Below, one piece after another: positions 16,747 to 25,821 of a stretch of DNA of 64,000 nucleotides; within the stretch, counting starts at the first letter, position 1, and each line of letters begins with the position of its first letter. Under the pieces are notes generated by a model. It made no database searches. It worked only from the letters and a program-made list of their open reading frames with translations, and had not been told where the DNA came from. The translations under genes and the position numbers were made by a program. The stretch spans positions 124,001-188,000 of the forward strand of contig NZ_JAGGLB010000011.1 of assembly GCF_017874215.1 (NCBI RefSeq), in the 5' to 3' direction. This DNA comes from Paenibacillus eucommiae. Its GTDB lineage: Bacteria > Bacillota > Bacilli > Paenibacillales > NBRC-103111.

Positions 16747-17588
16747 GACAACATGCTTCTTTCTCCATGGTTATGTAACTTCAAAATCTGCCTAGCCTCA
16801 TCCGGTGAAGCGACTTCTTTACCTGCTTCTCTGATGAGTCTTGCCGCCCGCTCTACAAATTCAGCATTTGATTTAGCCAGCCTGTTCTTTGTATAAAAGA
16901 CATTGTCCTCCATACCTACCCGGACATGGCCGCCCATTGCGATCGTTGCAAACAGGATGGGAAGATGATGTCTCCCAACCCCAAAAGCAGACCATGTGGC
17001 ATCTTGCGGGATCAAGCCTTTTAGAAAAACAAGATTTTCAATCGTAGCTCCTATTCCACCAGGTACTCCCATGACAAATTGGTAATGCCCCGGCGTATTC
17101 AGAACTCCCTTGTTGACATAATGAAAGGAGTTATAGACCATTCCGGCATCCATAATTTCTATCTCAGGCTTAATTGCATGCTCCATCGTAATTCTCCCCA
17201 GCTTCTCCAGAAAATGAGGATGGTTTATGAACAACGTGTCATGCATCCAATTCATAGTTCCTGCATCAAAAGTTGCCATCTCTGGCTTTAATTCGATCAA
17301 ATGAGCTATTCTATCATCATCCGTAGCATTCAGATCACCTGAGGTTGTCAGATTCAGAACAATATCACACCGGCTGCGAATCAGCTGCACCGTCTCTTTG
17401 AATTTCTCCAAATTCATCGTGCCTTTCCCTTCATCATCCCGCACATGCACATGTGCAATGGAGGCTCCAGCTTTCCAACATTCATAAACGTCGTCTGCAA
17501 TCTCCTCGGGGGTTAAGGGTATATTCGGATTTTGTCCCTTTGTGGGGAACGCACCTGTTGTTGCAACTGTTATCATTACCTTTTCCAT
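16743..17588 (-). CDS. Beta-keto acid cleavage enzyme (BKACE, DUF849 family)
   Basis: 281 residues. Start ITVATTGAFPTKGQNPNIPL, then the zinc-binding HVHVRDDEGKG and FGVGRHHLPILFATIAMGGHVRVGMEDN, both diagnostic of BKACE proteins. They condense a beta-keto acid with acetyl-CoA to yield a CoA ester and acetoacetate. First gene of the operon, overlapping the carnitine-dehydrogenase-like gene by 4 bases. That pairing strongly suggests that the hydroxy acid is oxidised first and then cleaved. Ribosome site GAGGTG is somewhat distant (13 bases). Confidence 0.9.
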   Translation of the reverse strand: MEKVMITVATTGAFPTKGQNPNIPLTPEEIADDVYECWKAGASIAHVHVRDDEGKGTMNLEKFKETVQLIRSRCDIVLNLTTSGDLNATDDDRIAHLIELKPEMATFDAGTMNWMHDTLFINHPHFLEKLGRITMEHAIKPEIEIMDAGMVYNSFHYVNKGVLNTPGHYQFVMGVPGGIGATIENLVFLKGLIPQDATWSAFGVGRHHLPILFATIAMGGHVRVGMEDNVFYTKNRLAKSNAEFVERAARLIREAGKEVASPDEARQILKLHNHGERSMLS

Positions 17589-17693
17589 ATGATTGATTCA
17601 CCTCGTCATTTTCTATTCTTATGCTTTCAGGATTTAGTAGTATTGTATTTAGTTGTATTGTAAGTGAAGGAACTATGGATAGATGAGGCGGTT

Positions 17694-17749
17694 GGAACAA
17701 ATCTTTAAATGCGGACGCTACCGCTCTTCCGACTACAGCCATTCCCTCT
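17694..17749. repeat. Right half of the 124-bp palindromic element (copy 2)
   Basis: Matches the 3-prime half of the element at 3160-3283: GGAACAAATCTTTAAA, GCGGACGCTACCGCTCTTCC, ACAGCCATTCCCTC. The left arm is missing, so it can no longer fold into the long hairpin. It sits at the left border of the IS110-type element. Confidence 0.75.
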
Positions 17750-17762
17750 CTCGTATAATATG

Positions 17763-18034
17763 TTTAGAAGCTCGATTCAAGCGAATTTCCAGTTGATCCG
17801 GACAAGGGAATTTCTTACCCTCCTTGCGGACCGAAAGGTACTGCTCAAAAAGCTTGCTACCTGTGATCCACTGCTCAATTTCTAACCGCTGGTTGCGCCG
17901 CTGTCTTGGAATGGGGTAGCACCCGGAATTGTGTTCCATACAGATGAGTGCTGATGACGAGGCTGCAGTTGGTGGTTCCCACAGGCACCCAGGTCTGAGA
18001 TTAGCTTGATTACTCTACAACAGGAGGTGATTCT
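17763..18034 (+). ncRNA. Candidate bridge RNA region in IS110 left end
   Basis: This 270-base stretch upstream of the recombinase has no supported ORF in its own strand. It contains several local stem-loops, for example GGGGTAGCACCC near 17920. IS110-group elements are known to transcribe a structured bridge RNA from this position that pairs separately with donor and target DNA. Position and length fit; the guide loops cannot be assigned without the target and donor sequences. Confidence 0.45.
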
Positions 18035-19282
18035 ATGTCACAAATACTAGTCGGAATAGACGTAAGCTTACGTTCTCACCATGTACAGTTCATGGCAGGA
18101 GACGGAAGGGCGCTGGCCTCTTTTCCTATATCTAACGATCAAACCGGGGCCGACACCCTGATCAAACGACTGTTGGATACTTCGGATAAAGAAAACAGCC
18201 CGCAACTTCGCATTGGGATGGAGGCCACATCCAACCTCGGTTGGTACCTCGCCCATTATTTGAAAGATCAACTTCACGGCTATGAGCCGGAAATTGAGTC
18301 TCAAATTTACGTCTTAAATGCAAGGAAAGTGGCTCGTTTTAAGAAGGGATATGATTCCCTTGTGAAGAACGACCGCATCGATGCCTGGGTGATTGCAGAC
18401 CATCTACGATTTGGTCGACTACCCCATGAAATGAAGGATGACATTCAATATGAAGCCTTACAGCGCCTCACACGCACGCGATTTTTCCTGATGCACAATA
18501 TTGCTAGAGATAAAACGCGTTTCTTAAACCAAGTATTTTTAAAATTCAGCGGCATGCGAATGGACAACCCTTTCTCCAACACGTTTGGCGCCACAAGTTT
18601 AGCTGTGATCCAAGAGCTTGAACCCGAGGAAATTGTCGCCATGTCGATGGAAGAACTCATCGATTTCCTTAAGGATAAAGGTAAAAACCGCTTTGAAAAT
18701 CCCGAAGAAATTGCCGAATACTTAAAGAAAATTGCTCGTTCCTCCTTTCGTCTCGATAAGGCGATGGCGGACCCCGTGAACATCTCTCTGGCTGTCACGC
18801 TCAGTGTCATCCAACACATGGAGTCTGAGGTGAAAAAGCTCGATAAAGAGATTTCAAGGATCATGAAAGCCATTCCACAAACGCTAACCTCGGTGAAAGG
18901 CATTGGTCCTGTCTATGCCGCTGGCATCATTGCTGAAATTGGCGGCATTGATCGTTTTGACGATCACAACGACCTTGCGAAGTACACCGGTCTCGTCTGG
19001 AACCAACATCAATCCGGCGAGTTTCAAGCTGAAGATACTTCGCGCATGCGAACAGGCAATAAGTATCTTCGCTATTATTTAACCCAAGCAGCCGATTCTG
19101 TCCGCAAATACGATGCGGAATACGGCGCTTTTTACCAGAAAAAGTATGATGAAGTTCCGAAGCACAAGCACAAAAGAGCACTCGTCCTTTCCGCACGTAA
19201 ATTGGTACGGTTGGTTTTCATGCTACTGAAGACCAATACACTGTACACACCACCTGAGAGGAGGAGCGCAGGCGTGAAATGA
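18035..19282 (+). CDS. IS110-family transposase (DEDD/serine recombinase)
   Basis: 415 residues, intact. The N-terminal RuvC-like domain shows the DEDD residues: D9 (LVGIDVSL), E63 (GMEATSNLGW) and D113/D116 (KNDRIDAW). The C-terminal Transposase_20 domain has LTSVKGIGPVYAAGIIAEIG, FDDHNDLAKYTGLV and MRTGNKYLRYYL. A perfect AGGAGGTGATT site precedes the ATG. It is guided by an RNA made from the element. No disabling mutations, so it may be active. Confidence 0.93.
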   Translation: MSQILVGIDVSLRSHHVQFMAGDGRALASFPISNDQTGADTLIKRLLDTSDKENSPQLRIGMEATSNLGWYLAHYLKDQLHGYEPEIESQIYVLNARKVARFKKGYDSLVKNDRIDAWVIADHLRFGRLPHEMKDDIQYEALQRLTRTRFFLMHNIARDKTRFLNQVFLKFSGMRMDNPFSNTFGATSLAVIQELEPEEIVAMSMEELIDFLKDKGKNRFENPEEIAEYLKKIARSSFRLDKAMADPVNISLAVTLSVIQHMESEVKKLDKEISRIMKAIPQTLTSVKGIGPVYAAGIIAEIGGIDRFDDHNDLAKYTGLVWNQHQSGEFQAEDTSRMRTGNKYLRYYLTQAADSVRKYDAEYGAFYQKKYDEVPKHKHKRALVLSARKLVRLVFMLLKTNTLYTPPERRSAGVK

Positions 19283-19285
19283 CAT

Positions 19286-20400
19286 GTTCTTGGCGAAGTG
19301 CATCATTCACTAACACGATCATTTCACCATTGCGTATGATGTAGCTGTTCCAGCTACGAAGTCCTGTAATACGACGGTGACTAGCCTTCGTCTTTCGAAA
19401 AAATCGCTCTAAGTCGTTGTTCGTTCTTGGAATGTAATAATGGTCATAACAAGTGAATAGACCCTTCCAAAATCCTCTGGAAAAGTTAAGTAAATTGTTA
19501 ACCATGAGCTCGTCACTTTGAAGCGTGTAGGTTTGTTTCACCCAACTCAGTAGTATTGACATTTCCCATTCAACTGTCTCACTACTTTTGTCTTCACCGG
19601 GGGTAAGGATGGTAGCGATTTGCTTCAACGGTTTCACTAGCCGCGAAACCGCAGTATACAAAGGTTCCATTCCACCTATATTGCTGAATATTCTGACAAC
19701 ACCCTGAAGTAAATCAGGCTCTTTTTTTACTCAAGCATCTTTGTAGGGAAGCTTGAATGGCTTGTGCGCGTTCATAAATAATTAATCCAGGAAGCTCTAG
19801 CGGTGGATCACCATCTTCAAGGAGCAGAGCTCGAACCGCTGCAACATATCCCTTTGAAATCTGCGCTTCGGTAATTTCAGTAGGTTGTGATTCTGACTGT
19901 ATCGTTTTCTCTACTTCAGACGCTTTGAATTCGGCTTGCTCCATTTTTCGTTCTATGTCGCGAATCCCACGCATGCTCTTTTTGAGTTCCATTTTTAACT
20001 TTCGATCGGCGTCGACAATGGGTTTGGCTATATCTTTTAGATAGTGGTACTGACAGTACTGATAAGGCACATCCGGCAACAGTGTTTCAAATGCTAGCCG
20101 AATGGATTTTTGTCCGTCACTTACAATACCTACAATGGGATACCCTAGCTTCATAATGGGTTCGATAAGTGTCTTCAGTTCTTCTGCTGTGCCGCTCTTC
20201 ATGTTTTGTGCGGCAAGCACTGTGCCACTGAATACCTCTCGTAAGACATAAAGTGTTTCATTTCCCTTTTCAGGCTGAACCCCATCCATGGATAGGATGA
20301 CGCCTCCATTTTGTTCCGTTGTTTCTGCAAGAACTTTGTTAACATGATCGTCTAAACTTGCAGATAGCAACGTTTGATAGCGTTCATAAAACTTAGGCAA
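19286..20400 (-). pseudogene. DDE-type transposase, frameshifted and truncated at both ends
   Basis: Two pieces of one protein. The 20400-19714 piece has LSMDGVQPEKGNETLYV (first Asp) and GIVSDGQKSIRLAF (second Asp). The 19670 to about 19286 piece has YIPRTNNDLERFFRKTKASH (Glu). They are joined by a 7-A run (minus strand) near 19728 that shifts the frame by +1, followed by TGA. The N-terminus is cut where the MFS gene ends (about 20393), and the C-terminus is replaced by the IS110 element. The triad is recognisable, but I cannot name the IS family with certainty. Confidence 0.78.
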
Positions 20401-21679
20401 GATAAGGTCGGGTTTCCTTCGCTTGTGCCAGAAATAGTGGGCGGATCCATATTAAAAAGAAGGCATAGCCAACCAGAATGATAGCAGCCGTGAATAGAAA
20501 CGGCAGTGTGTAATGCTTACTGGCAAGCATTATCCCTGTTGCATATGACGCAATGGCTGTGCCAATGCTTCTGAACACAGTTCTCATTCCTGCAAACAGA
20601 TTGCGCTCTCCTTGGCTGATGCATGACATAGCCTGGCTATCGCTCATATTCGTCAAAAGCGTAAAGCTTCCGCTGCGCAGCAGGATAAGAGCCCCAAAAA
20701 GAAAAGGAGGAAATGTCATGAACAGCAGCACCGTAAGAACAATGTTCGTTAAGTACACATAATGAAAGGATTTGCTGATGCCGTGACGCTCCAGCAGGAT
20801 CGGCATCAGCATGGACCCGACAAAAGAGAATAAACCTGCACCCGTGAGCACTAGAGATACAGTGGTGTCTGCCCAATTAAACCCAAATTTAACGATCATG
20901 TTCATGTATGGACCTGTAAATCCAAACGCCATGCCGCCGAGCAGCGTGAACAAAGACAACACCCACACAGCCCTACCCGGCATCTTGCGTTTGTTCCTCT
21001 GCACTTCAGGGTTCTTAATGAAGCCTGGATCGGGCTGCAAGTCGGGGTGCAGTACTGTTCCGGGCTGCTGCTCTGCGCCAAGCTTCATCTCGGGAGGCAG
21101 CAGCATGCCACGAAGCACCCCGCCTGTCACCATCATCCCCGCTGCTGCATACAACGTCCACTGATAAATGGTTGTGCCGCCTTCCAGCCATTTCGGCATA
21201 AAGCCCCCCAGCAAGGTTCCTACCCCTACGAACAAAGTGAAAATAGCAAAATATAGGCTGAATGCCCGAATTTCTTCTTTTTGAGAGCGACTGTAATAAT
21301 AGAGCAGTTGAATTTCCGATGTGACAAGAAGCGTTGTACCGATAGTCAGCACAATCTGAGCAGCATAAAAAACCGGAATCGAGTGACCCAGGCCAAAGCC
21401 CATATAGCTTAAGCCTATCAGTACAACACCTATGACAAGCAGTTTTTTGCGTCCAGCCCAGCCGGCCAATAAGCCTGCAGGTATAGAAACAAGTCCCATC
21501 AGCAGTGCCCCTACAGAGGTTAATTCTCCTATTTGCTTTTCATCCAGTCTCATATCGATAAGATGCAGGTTCAACACCAGTTGAAACATACCCGTTCCGA
21601 TACCGAGCAGTGCCTCCGTAATAACAAACCACCGGACGCCAGGTGATATTTCGAACATATTTCTAAGTGTATTCCACAT
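20393..21679 (-). CDS. Major facilitator superfamily transporter
   Basis: 428 residues with about 12 membrane helices. The loop 2-3 motif is GLLAGWAGRKKLLVIG, and a central hydrophilic loop of about 40 residues (PPEMKLGAEQQPGT...) separates the two halves. Good AAGGAG site. Last gene of the nine-gene operon that starts at 31043; probably exports or imports the sugar or acid handled there. Its last 108 codons are duplicated at 11363-11694. A dead transposase starts immediately after its stop, so the 3-prime flank has been rearranged. Confidence 0.88.
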   Translation of the reverse strand: MWNTLRNMFEISPGVRWFVITEALLGIGTGMFQLVLNLHLIDMRLDEKQIGELTSVGALLMGLVSIPAGLLAGWAGRKKLLVIGVVLIGLSYMGFGLGHSIPVFYAAQIVLTIGTTLLVTSEIQLLYYYSRSQKEEIRAFSLYFAIFTLFVGVGTLLGGFMPKWLEGGTTIYQWTLYAAAGMMVTGGVLRGMLLPPEMKLGAEQQPGTVLHPDLQPDPGFIKNPEVQRNKRKMPGRAVWVLSLFTLLGGMAFGFTGPYMNMIVKFGFNWADTTVSLVLTGAGLFSFVGSMLMPILLERHGISKSFHYVYLTNIVLTVLLFMTFPPFLFGALILLRSGSFTLLTNMSDSQAMSCISQGERNLFAGMRTVFRSIGTAIASYATGIMLASKHYTLPFLFTAAIILVGYAFFLIWIRPLFLAQAKETRPYLA

Positions 21680-21747
21680 ACCTACAAGCTCCTTCTTACT
21701 GGACAGTCAACGTTTTGCAGGCAACTTACCAAAGAAAGCAGCGAATC

Positions 21748-22545
21748 CTAATCAGCATCAAGCAAGTTGCTTGTTGACTCATCAGAACACGCTCTTAAGA
21801 TTTCATTCAATATTTGTGCATCTTTGCGAAATTGCTCCGTCGAATCATCCTTGACGAATTCCAGAAGGGCATAATGAGTTTTACCTGCTTTTTGAATAAT
21901 CCGAATATACTGCAGCCATTGCTGCCGGCCTTCATCCAAAGAACAGCGCCGGCCATCCGGCAGCCAATGAAAAACGTGAATATTGGCCAGACTCGGAAGA
22001 ATCGCAGACAGTCCATCGCTTCTTTGCTCCATGGTTTCATTGATCGGCGTCTGCCAGTTACAGCGTACATTCGGCCGATCGATGCCAAGCAGCAGCCGGT
22101 TGGCCGAATCCTGCGAATCCGTTAGCGTTCCTCCATGGTATTCGAAATCGATGGCGATTCCTTCTTTCATCGCCATTCCGGAAATATGCTGCGCATCTGT
22201 GATTACCTGGTACCACCAGCGCTCATCCGCTTCCGCCGAACCAAGGTCTCCAGCCCAAACCCGGATGGATGGCGCCTTTAACGACACAGCCGTCTCCAGC
22301 ACACGCCCAAACGCCAAATTATCAGCATGGACCCCCACTCGATAATAAGAGCCGTACGAAGAAATCTCGATCCCGGCTTCCCTCGTCATACGGCCGATTT
22401 CACCAGCTGTTCTCAGATCACCGTGGGGTACGTGCACGTCACCCCCCCATTCCAACGCTTGCAATCCCGCCTCGGACACCAAGCTGATAATTTCGCGGGG
22501 AGAATGTTTTCGAAAAGTAACCGATAGCAGGCCCGATCGAATCAT
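21748..22545 (-). CDS. Sugar phosphate isomerase/epimerase, xylose isomerase-like TIM barrel
   Basis: 265 residues of the AP-endonuclease-2/xylose isomerase-like fold: LVSEAGLQALEWGGDVHVPH, SIRVWAGD, IDFEYHGGTLTDS, RCNWQTP, IHVFHW. The acidic and His residues of the divalent-metal site are present (E of FEYHGG, H of HVFHW). Ribosome site GGAGATG. Second of two related isomerases in the operon; they could act on keto-sugar acids or inositol-type intermediates. Substrate unknown. Confidence 0.85.
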   Translation of the reverse strand: MIRSGLLSVTFRKHSPREIISLVSEAGLQALEWGGDVHVPHGDLRTAGEIGRMTREAGIEISSYGSYYRVGVHADNLAFGRVLETAVSLKAPSIRVWAGDLGSAEADERWWYQVITDAQHISGMAMKEGIAIDFEYHGGTLTDSQDSANRLLLGIDRPNVRCNWQTPINETMEQRSDGLSAILPSLANIHVFHWLPDGRRCSLDEGRQQWLQYIRIIQKAGKTHYALLEFVKDDSTEQFRKDAQILNEILRACSDESTSNLLDAD

Positions 22546-22576
22546 TCAAGCATCTCCATTCTGATCACTATCTTTG

Positions 22577-23398
22577 CTAAACATGCTCTATGTAGCGGGC
22601 TTTCACCAAGGATAGCGCGTCATCCCCAGAAAGCTCCCAAATAGCCTTGTTGAAAATCTCAACCTCGATCAGTCCCGCATAGCCGGCCGCTTCTACTGCA
22701 TGCCGGATGCGTCGAATCCCGATCACGCCGTCCCCCATCATTCCACGTCCCATCAGCAAATCCGGTGTTGGTACGATCCAATCGGAAACGTGGAAACCGA
22801 GTATGCGGCCAGCCGCACGGGAAATTTGAGTGTATAAATCCGGATCCCACCATACATGAAAAACGTCGACCACCACACCAACTTGTTCCTGTCTGAAACG
22901 TTCAGCGATATCGTTAGCCTGCGCAAGCGTATTGATAACGGAGCGTTCGGCGGCATACATCGGATGCAGCGGCTCAATGCCCAGGCGGATACCGCTTGCT
23001 TCTGCATAAGGAACGAGCTGTTCAATTCCCTCCTCTACCATTTTCCGCGCTCCAGCGATATCACGGTCCGGAGCCGGACCGCAAACCAGAACCAGCACTT
23101 CAGCGCCAAGTTCGGCTGCTTCATCTACAGCACGGCGGTTATCGTCCAGTCTAGCCTGACGCCCCGCGGTCGTAGCCGCCGGGAACATGCCGCCCCGGCA
23201 AAGGCTCGATACTTGCAAGCCTGCATCCTTAATTATCCTTTTGCTGGCCGCCAGTCCCGACTGTTCGACTTTATGCCGCCATAAAGCTATCCATGGAACC
23301 TCCGCGCGTGCGCAGGCATCCACTGCTTCCGGCAAAGTCAGCTTTTCTGTCGTAATTTGATTCAAGCTCAGCCGCTCGAAAGACGTGAACAAGTCCAT
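22577..23398 (-). CDS. Sugar phosphate isomerase/epimerase, TIM barrel
   Basis: 273 residues, same superfamily as the downstream gene but only distantly similar. Motifs: VPWIALWRHKVEQSG, VLVLVCGPAPDRD, IRLGIEPLHPMYA, VGVVVDVFHVWWDPDL, ILGFHVSDW, GVIGIRRIRHAVEAAGY, EVEIFN. The EPLHP, DVFHVWWD and FHVSD blocks supply metal ligands. The ATG at 23398 has GGAGAGG just before it. It lies between the DUF993 gene and the second isomerase. Confidence 0.87.
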   Translation of the reverse strand: MDLFTSFERLSLNQITTEKLTLPEAVDACARAEVPWIALWRHKVEQSGLAASKRIIKDAGLQVSSLCRGGMFPAATTAGRQARLDDNRRAVDEAAELGAEVLVLVCGPAPDRDIAGARKMVEEGIEQLVPYAEASGIRLGIEPLHPMYAAERSVINTLAQANDIAERFRQEQVGVVVDVFHVWWDPDLYTQISRAAGRILGFHVSDWIVPTPDLLMGRGMMGDGVIGIRRIRHAVEAAGYAGLIEVEIFNKAIWELSGDDALSLVKARYIEHV

Positions 23399-23456
23399 AA
23401 GCACCTCTCCTCCCCAATGTTTGCAATAGCGGTTATTTATCTTTTTGCTCTCTTAC

Positions 23457-24620
23457 TCACTCAATGCCGGCCAGCGCCAGCACGTGCTTCATCCGCCTGG
23501 CCCCCAGCTCCGGATTTGCAATCAGGCCTGCCTTGTCAGCCAGCACGAACAATTCGCAAAGATGGATGATCGAACGCGCGCCTTCCGCCCCGCCGATCAT
23601 GCGGAAATGAGATTGGTGTCCGTTCAGATATGCCATGAACACGATGCCCGTTTTGTAAGCATAGGTCGGCTTCTGGAAAATATGTCTGGACAGCGCAACC
23701 GTCGGTTCGAACAAGGCGTCGTATCGCGCCTCATCGTCTTCGCCCAGAGCGTGAATTGCCGCTGCGGCCACTGGTGCTATCGCGTCGAAAATACCAAGCA
23801 GCGCATGGCTGTAGCCCTGCTCATCCCCGCGAATAAGGGTCGGATAGTTGAAATCGTCTCCCGTGTACATCTTGACGCCTGCAGGAAGCAAACGCCGCAT
23901 GCGAACTTCCTTCTCAGCGTCCAGTAATGAAATTTTGATCCCGTCCACCTTATCCGCATGGGCCCGGATAATACGCAAACAAACGTCCATGGCTTCGTCC
24001 AGATCGCGCCCGCCCCAATAACCTGCCAAGGCCGGGTCGAACATGTCGCCGAGCCAGTGCAGAATAACCGGGCGGGTTACCTGGCTTAGAATACGCCCGT
24101 ATACCTGCTCATAATCATCAGGCGTTTGCGCGCAAGCCGCCAAAGCGCGGCTCGCCATCAGGATCACCTGTCCGCCCCTGCTCTCGATATATTCGCACTG
24201 CTCCTCATAAGCAGCCACAACCTGCTGCAGCGTGGCCTGTGATCCGGAGGGCAAAGAGTCCGTTCCGGCGCCACAGGCGATGTTGCCACCAACGGACTGC
24301 GCTTCCGCCAGTGAACGACAGATCAGCTCTTTGGCCTGGGGATAGCCCAGCCCCATCCCCCTCTGAGCGGTATCCATCGCCTCTGCCACCGATAGCCCAA
24401 GTGACCACAAGTAATGCCGGTAAGCCAGCGTGGCATTCCAGTCAATCGCCGCATGATGCAGCGGATCTGCAGCGGCAAACGGGTCACACACAACATGGGC
24501 GGCTGAGAACGCGATGCGTCCTCTCAATGGCCCGCCCGGCGGGGAAACGACCGTGCCTTTACCGGGGGTATAGGCATATAGGGAACCCCCCTCACGGGGA
24601 AGCTGCAAAGTGAAGGTCAT
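23457..24620 (-). CDS. DUF993 family protein (dihydrodipicolinate synthase-like TIM barrel)
   Basis: 387 residues. N-terminus with LRGRIAFSAAHVVCDP, then AIDWNATLAYRHYLWSLGLSVAEAMDTAQRGMG and VILMASRALA. DGIKISLLD supplies a barrel Lys at the place of the Schiff-base Lys of the aldolase family, and KMYTGDDFNYP follows. This matches DUF993 proteins, thought to be class I aldolase-like and found next to Gfo/Idh oxidoreductases and isomerases in sugar catabolic clusters. Activity not established. Strong AGGAGGG site. Confidence 0.82.
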   Translation of the reverse strand: MTFTLQLPREGGSLYAYTPGKGTVVSPPGGPLRGRIAFSAAHVVCDPFAAADPLHHAAIDWNATLAYRHYLWSLGLSVAEAMDTAQRGMGLGYPQAKELICRSLAEAQSVGGNIACGAGTDSLPSGSQATLQQVVAAYEEQCEYIESRGGQVILMASRALAACAQTPDDYEQVYGRILSQVTRPVILHWLGDMFDPALAGYWGGRDLDEAMDVCLRIIRAHADKVDGIKISLLDAEKEVRMRRLLPAGVKMYTGDDFNYPTLIRGDEQGYSHALLGIFDAIAPVAAAAIHALGEDDEARYDALFEPTVALSRHIFQKPTYAYKTGIVFMAYLNGHQSHFRMIGGAEGARSIIHLCELFVLADKAGLIANPELGARRMKHVLALAGIE

Positions 24621-24631
24621 AAGGTTCCCTC

Positions 24632-25783
24632 CTACAGCTTCAGCTCGGGAACATCGACCCAGCGCCGCTCATTCCACGATTGAAGTCCAAGTTCGGCCAA
24701 TTGCGTTCCCTTGGCGCCCTCCAGCAGATCCCAAGGAAACGGAGAGCCAGTGACGACATGCTTCAGGAATAATTCCCACTGTACTTTGAAGCCGTTGTCG
24801 AACGGCTGGTTATCCGGCACTTCCTGCCACTGCTCAGTGAAGTTGAAGGGATTTGGAACGTCCGGATTCCAGACCGGCTTGGGCGTCATCACCCTGTGCT
24901 GCGCTTTGCAAGACCGGAGTCCTGCGACCGCACTGCCCTCCGTGCCGTCGACCTGGATCGTCAGCAGGTCATCACGGTCGACGCGAACCGTCCATGAGGA
25001 ATTGGCCTGGACGACGATTCCGCCTTCGAGTGTGAACGTTGCGTAAGCTGCGTCATCAGCTGTACAGCGATAAGGCGCTCCCTGCTCGTCCACCCGCACC
25101 GGGATGTGGGTGGCGCCCAAGCAGGAGACAGCGCGAACCTCACCGAACAAATTGTCGAGCACGTAACGCCAATGTGCGAACATGTCCACAATGATGCCGC
25201 CCCCTTCCTCCTTCCGATAGTTCCATGAGGGTCGCTGTCCGGGCTGCCAGTCTCCCTCGAACACCCAATATCCGAACTCCATCCGAACCGACAAGATTCG
25301 GCCGAAGAATCCCGAATCAACCAGCCGCTTCAGCTTGAGTAAGCCGGGCAGAAACAGCTTATCCTGCACAACGCCGTTCTTGATCCCCGACGCTCTTGCG
25401 AGGCTGGCCAGCTCGAGCGATTCCTCCAGACTTGCAGCTGTCGGTTTCTCACAATAAATATGCTTGCCGGCGGCAATTGCTTTCCTGATGCTCTCTGCGC
25501 GCAAAAGCGTCGATTGTGAATCAAAATAAATAGTGTTGTGCGGATCGGCAAGACATGCGTCCAGGTCGGTACTCCACCTTTCAACGCCGTATGTATCCGC
25601 CAGTGCTTTCAATTTATGCTCCTGCCTTCCCACCAGTACGGGATCTGGCATAATAACATCCCCATCAGGAAGTGCGATCCCCCCTTGATTTCGTATTGCC
25701 AGAATAGAGCGCACCAGATGCTGATTCGTACCCATGCGTCCGGTTACACCATTCATGATAATTCCCAATGTATGAACTGTCAT
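24632..25783 (-). CDS. Gfo/Idh/MocA family oxidoreductase
   Basis: 383 residues. N-terminal NAD(P)-binding part MNGVTGRMGTNQHLVRSI, then HIYCEKPTAASLEESLELA with the conserved EKP motif, and a C-terminal substrate domain (RKEEGGGIIVDMFAHWRYVL). Family members oxidise or epimerise sugars, sugar acids or inositols. Within the operon it most likely produces the keto compound used by the DUF993 and isomerase proteins. Tight spacing to the neighbours (11 bases downstream). Confidence 0.88.
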   Translation of the reverse strand: MTVHTLGIIMNGVTGRMGTNQHLVRSILAIRNQGGIALPDGDVIMPDPVLVGRQEHKLKALADTYGVERWSTDLDACLADPHNTIYFDSQSTLLRAESIRKAIAAGKHIYCEKPTAASLEESLELASLARASGIKNGVVQDKLFLPGLLKLKRLVDSGFFGRILSVRMEFGYWVFEGDWQPGQRPSWNYRKEEGGGIIVDMFAHWRYVLDNLFGEVRAVSCLGATHIPVRVDEQGAPYRCTADDAAYATFTLEGGIVVQANSSWTVRVDRDDLLTIQVDGTEGSAVAGLRSCKAQHRVMTPKPVWNPDVPNPFNFTEQWQEVPDNQPFDNGFKVQWELFLKHVVTGSPFPWDLLEGAKGTQLAELGLQSWNERRWVDVPELKL

Positions 25784-25821
25784 AGAAATACTCCCTTCAA
25801 ATTGTTGAGATATGGAATGAA

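Larger units (their letters stand above)
17763..19285 (+). mobile_element. IS110-family insertion sequence
   Basis: About 1.5 kb consisting of a long non-coding left end (about 270 bases) and an intact IS110-type recombinase gene whose stop lies very near the right end. On the right it abuts, and replaces the end of, a DDE transposase gene of the opposite strand. On the left it follows a half copy of the palindromic repeat. IS110 elements lack inverted repeats, so exact ends are estimated from where neighbouring sequence resumes. Confidence 0.75.

Noticed and set aside
17733..17939. 68-residue minus-strand ORF at the left end of the IS110 element
   Set aside because: It overlaps the candidate bridge RNA region, has no ribosome site and no recognisable motif.
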